From Candidatus Sulfotelmatobacter sp. (GTDB lineage: Bacteria > Acidobacteriota > Terriglobia > Terriglobales > Acidobacteriaceae), in contig JASHNX010000221.1 of NCBI GenBank assembly GCA_030041415.1, positions 1 to 38,308 of the forward strand: a stretch of 38,308 nucleotides of DNA, read 5' to 3'. The stretch's first letter is position 1. The number at the start of each line of letters is the position of its first letter. Under the pieces are notes generated by a model, which was not told where the DNA came from, did not search any database, and saw nothing but the letters and a program-made list of their open reading frames with translations. Positions 35,629 through 38,308 of this stretch are shown in pieces. The translations under genes and the position numbers were made by a program.

Positions 35629-36954
35629 CTACCAGCAGATCCCTTCGTAAAAAGGCACGTCCTTCACTCGATGCAACTTATCGAGGTTCACAAGGTCAAT
35701 GATGATCTGATCTTTCCGAAGTCGTCTCGCAAGATCGTCCTTCGTCACCGACTTGTTCCCGACAATCACAACTTCGCCCCATTGGAGCACACCTTCAAGA
35801 TCGGATGACAGCAACGATCCGATATGCGGAATGACTTCTTCAATGTACTGCCGGTTCGAGCCGGCAAGCCGACCGAGACTGACATCGCGATCCCAAACCT
35901 TTACTTCATATCCCTCGCCCAACAGGCGTTTTACCAGTTGCACCTGAGGGCTTTCCCGCAAATCGTCCGTACCTGGTTTGAAGCTTAGTCCCAGCTGGGC
36001 AATCTTTCTTTTGTTCGCGCGCATCACGGCTTCCACAGCGCGCTCGATGTGCGCAGAGTTGCTCGGCATCATCGATTCAAGCATGGGCAGCTTAAGGTCA
36101 AGCTCTTTCGCTTTGTATATCAACGCCCGCAAGTCTTTTGGGAGGCAAGATCCGCCAAAGGCAAATCCAGGAGACAGATACGCCGGTGAGATGTTCAGCC
36201 GCGTATCGGACGTGAAAATCTCGGTTACCGCTTGCGTGTCAACTCCGAGCTGCTTGCAGAAGGTTCCAAGTTCGTTGGCAAACGTCACTTTGACGGCATG
36301 GAAAGCGTTCGAAAAATACTTCACCATTTCGGCAACAGCGATGCTCGTTTCGAACACTTTGCCTGGAGTCTTTCCGCAAAGCTCGCGCAACGGGGCGAGT
36401 TGAGCGGCATCCGGCGCACCGAGAATCGTGTAGGGAGGCTGAAGGAAATCGGCTACCGCAGTTCCCTCCCGCATGAATTCAGGATTATATGCAACGCTAA
36501 AATCAACTCCGGCCCGCTTGCCACTGTCTCTCTCAAGAATGGGGATGACCACTGTTTCTGTTGTACCGGGCAACACCGTGCTGCGCAAAACACAAGTGTG
36601 ATGACTTTCTTTGTGTCTTAGCGCAGCACCGATCTCGTGTGCGACTTTCTCGATATGACTCAAATCCAGCTTGCCATTTCGCAAGCTTGGCGTGCCTACG
36701 CAAACGAACGATACGTCGGAGTCCAGGACCGCCGCAGTCGAATCAACTGTGGCGTGAAGTCGGCAGGCGTTGTGGCCTTCGGCTACAAGCTCATTCATGC
36801 CGGCTTCGATGATGGGGCTGCGTCCGCTCCCCATCATTTCCACCTTCGCGGGATTCACGTCCACGCCGGTCACGCGATGCCCCATGGAGGCAAAAGACGC
36901 GGCGGACACAGAGCCTACGTATCCCAAACCGAAGACGCTAATCGACAAACTCAC
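35629..36954 (-). CDS. algD: GDP-mannose 6-dehydrogenase
   Basis: A 441-residue NAD-dependent sugar-nucleotide dehydrogenase that oxidises GDP-mannose to GDP-mannuronate, the building block of alginate-like polymers. The N-terminal fold has GLGYVGSVSAASFASMGH; FVCVGTP follows; catalytic Cys270 is in PGFAFGGSCLPKDLRAL, the exact wording of AlgD, and NPEFMREGTAVADF and LGLSFKPGTDDLRESP also match. Related UDP-glucose dehydrogenases read differently at these blocks, so GDP-mannose is favoured, although substrate is not proved. The GTG start has AGAGG upstream. It is the only minus-strand gene in the polysaccharide region, divergent from the heparinase-like gene. Confidence 0.85.
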   Translation of the reverse strand: MSLSISVFGLGYVGSVSAASFASMGHRVTGVDVNPAKVEMMGSGRSPIIEAGMNELVAEGHNACRLHATVDSTAAVLDSDVSFVCVGTPSLRNGKLDLSHIEKVAHEIGAALRHKESHHTCVLRSTVLPGTTETVVIPILERDSGKRAGVDFSVAYNPEFMREGTAVADFLQPPYTILGAPDAAQLAPLRELCGKTPGKVFETSIAVAEMVKYFSNAFHAVKVTFANELGTFCKQLGVDTQAVTEIFTSDTRLNISPAYLSPGFAFGGSCLPKDLRALIYKAKELDLKLPMLESMMPSNSAHIERAVEAVMRANKRKIAQLGLSFKPGTDDLRESPQVQLVKRLLGEGYEVKVWDRDVSLGRLAGSNRQYIEEVIPHIGSLLSSDLEGVLQWGEVVIVGNKSVTKDDLARRLRKDQIIIDLVNLDKLHRVKDVPFYEGICW

Positions 36955-37026
36955 TCGTGAGACCTCTGCTGGTAATGGCGGGCGCGGGGAGATGGAATTT
37001 CCCGGCGCCGCGCCGTTTAGACTCTC

Positions 37027-37057
37027 AATATAACAATCGCCGGACGAGGCTGCACAA
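37027..37057 (-). promoter_or_regulatory. Possible promoter of the GDP-mannose dehydrogenase gene
   Basis: Read on the minus strand, TTGTGC (37057-37052) and TATATT (37032-37027) are 19 bases apart (18 if the -10 is TTATAT), about 70 bases before the GTG start. This is near sigma-70 form but with a loose spacer, so the call is tentative. Confidence 0.3.
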
Positions 37058-37236
37058 CGCGGACTGCACCGAAGTCACATCCGCCGTTAGCGCGGTAAAA
37101 CTTTCCACCTGAACAAGTTGGCGGCTGTGCTCGTTATGCTTCTAACTTAGCGCCCCTGCCGTGGCGCGCCCGGAAGCTTCGGCAGGGTAACATGTGTTTT
37201 GTGGCTACGCTGCCTCCAAGAAAATGGAAGCGCCTC

Positions 37237-38308
37237 ATGCAGATAAACTGGGATGAGGCTGCCACGCGCCTTCGCCAGGAGTTCTCCAAACGCGTTGACT
37301 TGGCTTTATACCGCTCGGGAATTGGATTTCCTGCGCACCGACTAGGTAGTGTGTTCTCGAATGATGCAAAGCTTGGGGCCGCGAAATTTTTCTTCGGCAA
37401 AGATCAGATCCGCAATCGCGCCGATCTGATGCGCAGGCACCTCCCGAATGAAGCGGACGCGATCATCAATGAAGCCGACGAGATTTGCCGTCATGAATTC
37501 CGTCTCCTGGGCTATGAAAAGATAAGCTTTGACCAGGAAATCGATTGGCATTTTTGGCACGGCAAGCGAGATGTGCACAGACTGCCTTGGTTCAAGATCA
37601 ATTTTCTCGATTTTGATGTAATCGGCGACCACAAGCTTGTGTGGGAACTGAATCGTCACCAGCGCCTTGTTACGCTTGCGAAGGCCTGGGTTCTAACTGC
37701 CAACCCGGCGTATGTCAATGAACTCATGGCGCAGTGGTATTCGTGGCGGAAGGCCAATCCATACCCGCTCGGCATCAACTGGGCAAGCACATTGGAATCG
37801 GCATTCCGTAGCGTTTCCTGGCTCTGGGTGCGCGGTCTTCTTGCGGACTGCGCGCAACTTCCCGATAGTTTTCGAAACGATCTGCTTCACGGACTTCAGT
37901 TGCACGGCCGCCATATCGAACGCTATTTGTCGACATACTTTTCGCCTAATACGCACCTTCTCGGCGAGGCAGTTGGGCTTTTTCTTATTGGAACATTGTG
38001 CCCTGAGATTCCGGCTTCGCGCCGATGGCGCGATTTGGGATGGAAAATTCTTCTGCGCGAATCCCACCGCCAGGTTCGGCCTGACGGGGTTTACTTCGAG
38101 CAGGCTCTCTACTATCACGTCTACGCTCTCGATTTTTTTCTGCATGCTCGAATTCTTGCGGACGAAAACGGAATTGTGGTTCCAAAACAATTCGACGATG
38201 TTCTCAAGCGAATGCTCGACCTTGTGCTGGCGCTTTCGGCGTCTGGAACGATCGAGGGTTTCGGCGATGACGATGGCGGGAGAGTATTCAATCCCCACAG
38301 AAACCGCG
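37237..38308 (+). CDS. Heparinase II/III-like (alginate lyase superfamily) protein, C-terminus cut
   Basis: The frame stays open from the start to the end of the window (357 residues), so the C-terminal beta domain is missing. The visible part is the alpha-alpha toroid typical of heparinase II/III and alginate-lyase-type proteins: an N-terminal MQINWDEAATRLRQEFSKRVD, a linker with a Trp/His-rich block (IDWHFWHGKRDVHRLPWF), then VWELNRHQRLVTLAKAWVLT, GINWASTLESAFRSVSWLWV, HGLQLHGRHIERYLS, TYFSPNTHLLGEAVGLFL and VYFEQALYYHVYALDFFLHA. Tyr and His in the last two blocks fit the family's catalytic region. An ATG at 37192 with AGGG ahead would add 15 residues. It probably cleaves a uronate polysaccharide, perhaps that of this locus. 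Confidence 0.85.
   Translation, partial: MQINWDEAATRLRQEFSKRVDLALYRSGIGFPAHRLGSVFSNDAKLGAAKFFFGKDQIRNRADLMRRHLPNEADAIINEADEICRHEFRLLGYEKISFDQEIDWHFWHGKRDVHRLPWFKINFLDFDVIGDHKLVWELNRHQRLVTLAKAWVLTANPAYVNELMAQWYSWRKANPYPLGINWASTLESAFRSVSWLWVRGLLADCAQLPDSFRNDLLHGLQLHGRHIERYLSTYFSPNTHLLGEAVGLFLIGTLCPEIPASRRWRDLGWKILLRESHRQVRPDGVYFEQALYYHVYALDFFLHARILADENGIVVPKQFDDVLKRMLDLVLALSASGTIEGFGDDDGGRVFNPHRNR

Overview
The window reads like a chromosomal segment of a soil-type acidobacterium (Acidobacteriota, probably the Koribacter/Terriglobia side). This is inferred from overall gene style: moderately high GC, the order FecR-domain protein, mreBCD, PBP2, rodA, rng, several secreted proteins of no known role, and a bifunctional sat-cysC. 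No rRNA, tRNA, CRISPR array, transposase or phage gene was seen. Both ends cut through genes: kynU at the left and a heparinase II/III-like gene at the right.

Region 1 (1-6519, minus strand) is a compact operon for breaking down tryptophan through kynurenine and 3-hydroxyanthranilate. In transcription order it holds 2-aminomuconate semialdehyde dehydrogenase, a RidA-type 2-aminomuconate deaminase, 3-hydroxyanthranilate 3,4-dioxygenase, one polypeptide fusing ACMS decarboxylase to tryptophan 2,3-dioxygenase, kynurenine 3-monooxygenase and kynureninase. Only the formamidase step is not visible. The ACMSD-TDO fusion is the most striking gene of the window. Region 2 (6652-10461, minus) holds an exported M3 metallopeptidase and a family-39 glycosyltransferase.

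Region 3 (10681-21467, plus) is the cell-shape cluster: a membrane-anchored FecR-domain protein, MreB, MreC, MreD, PBP2 (MrdA), RodA, and an RNase E/G whose S1 domain is interrupted by about 430 low-complexity residues. A strong bidirectional terminator at 21496-21530 closes it. Region 4 (21580-25796, minus) has three exported or uncharacterised genes: a GH18-like secreted protein, a 500-residue protein of unknown function and a small lipoprotein.

Region 5 (26281-29675, plus) is a sulfur-activation module: ATP sulfurylase-APS kinase, a TauE/SafE exporter and a CysQ-type PAP phosphatase. It runs on the same strand into region 6 (29746-38308), which looks like a cell-surface polysaccharide locus: a histidine-rich propeller-like protein, a Wzx-type flippase, a secreted beta-helix protein, a GT4 glycosyltransferase, a GDP-mannose 6-dehydrogenase (minus strand) and a heparinase/alginate-lyase-like protein. 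Together regions 5 and 6 could make and trim a uronate-containing, perhaps sulfated, polysaccharide. That link is inference, since no sulfotransferase is visible.
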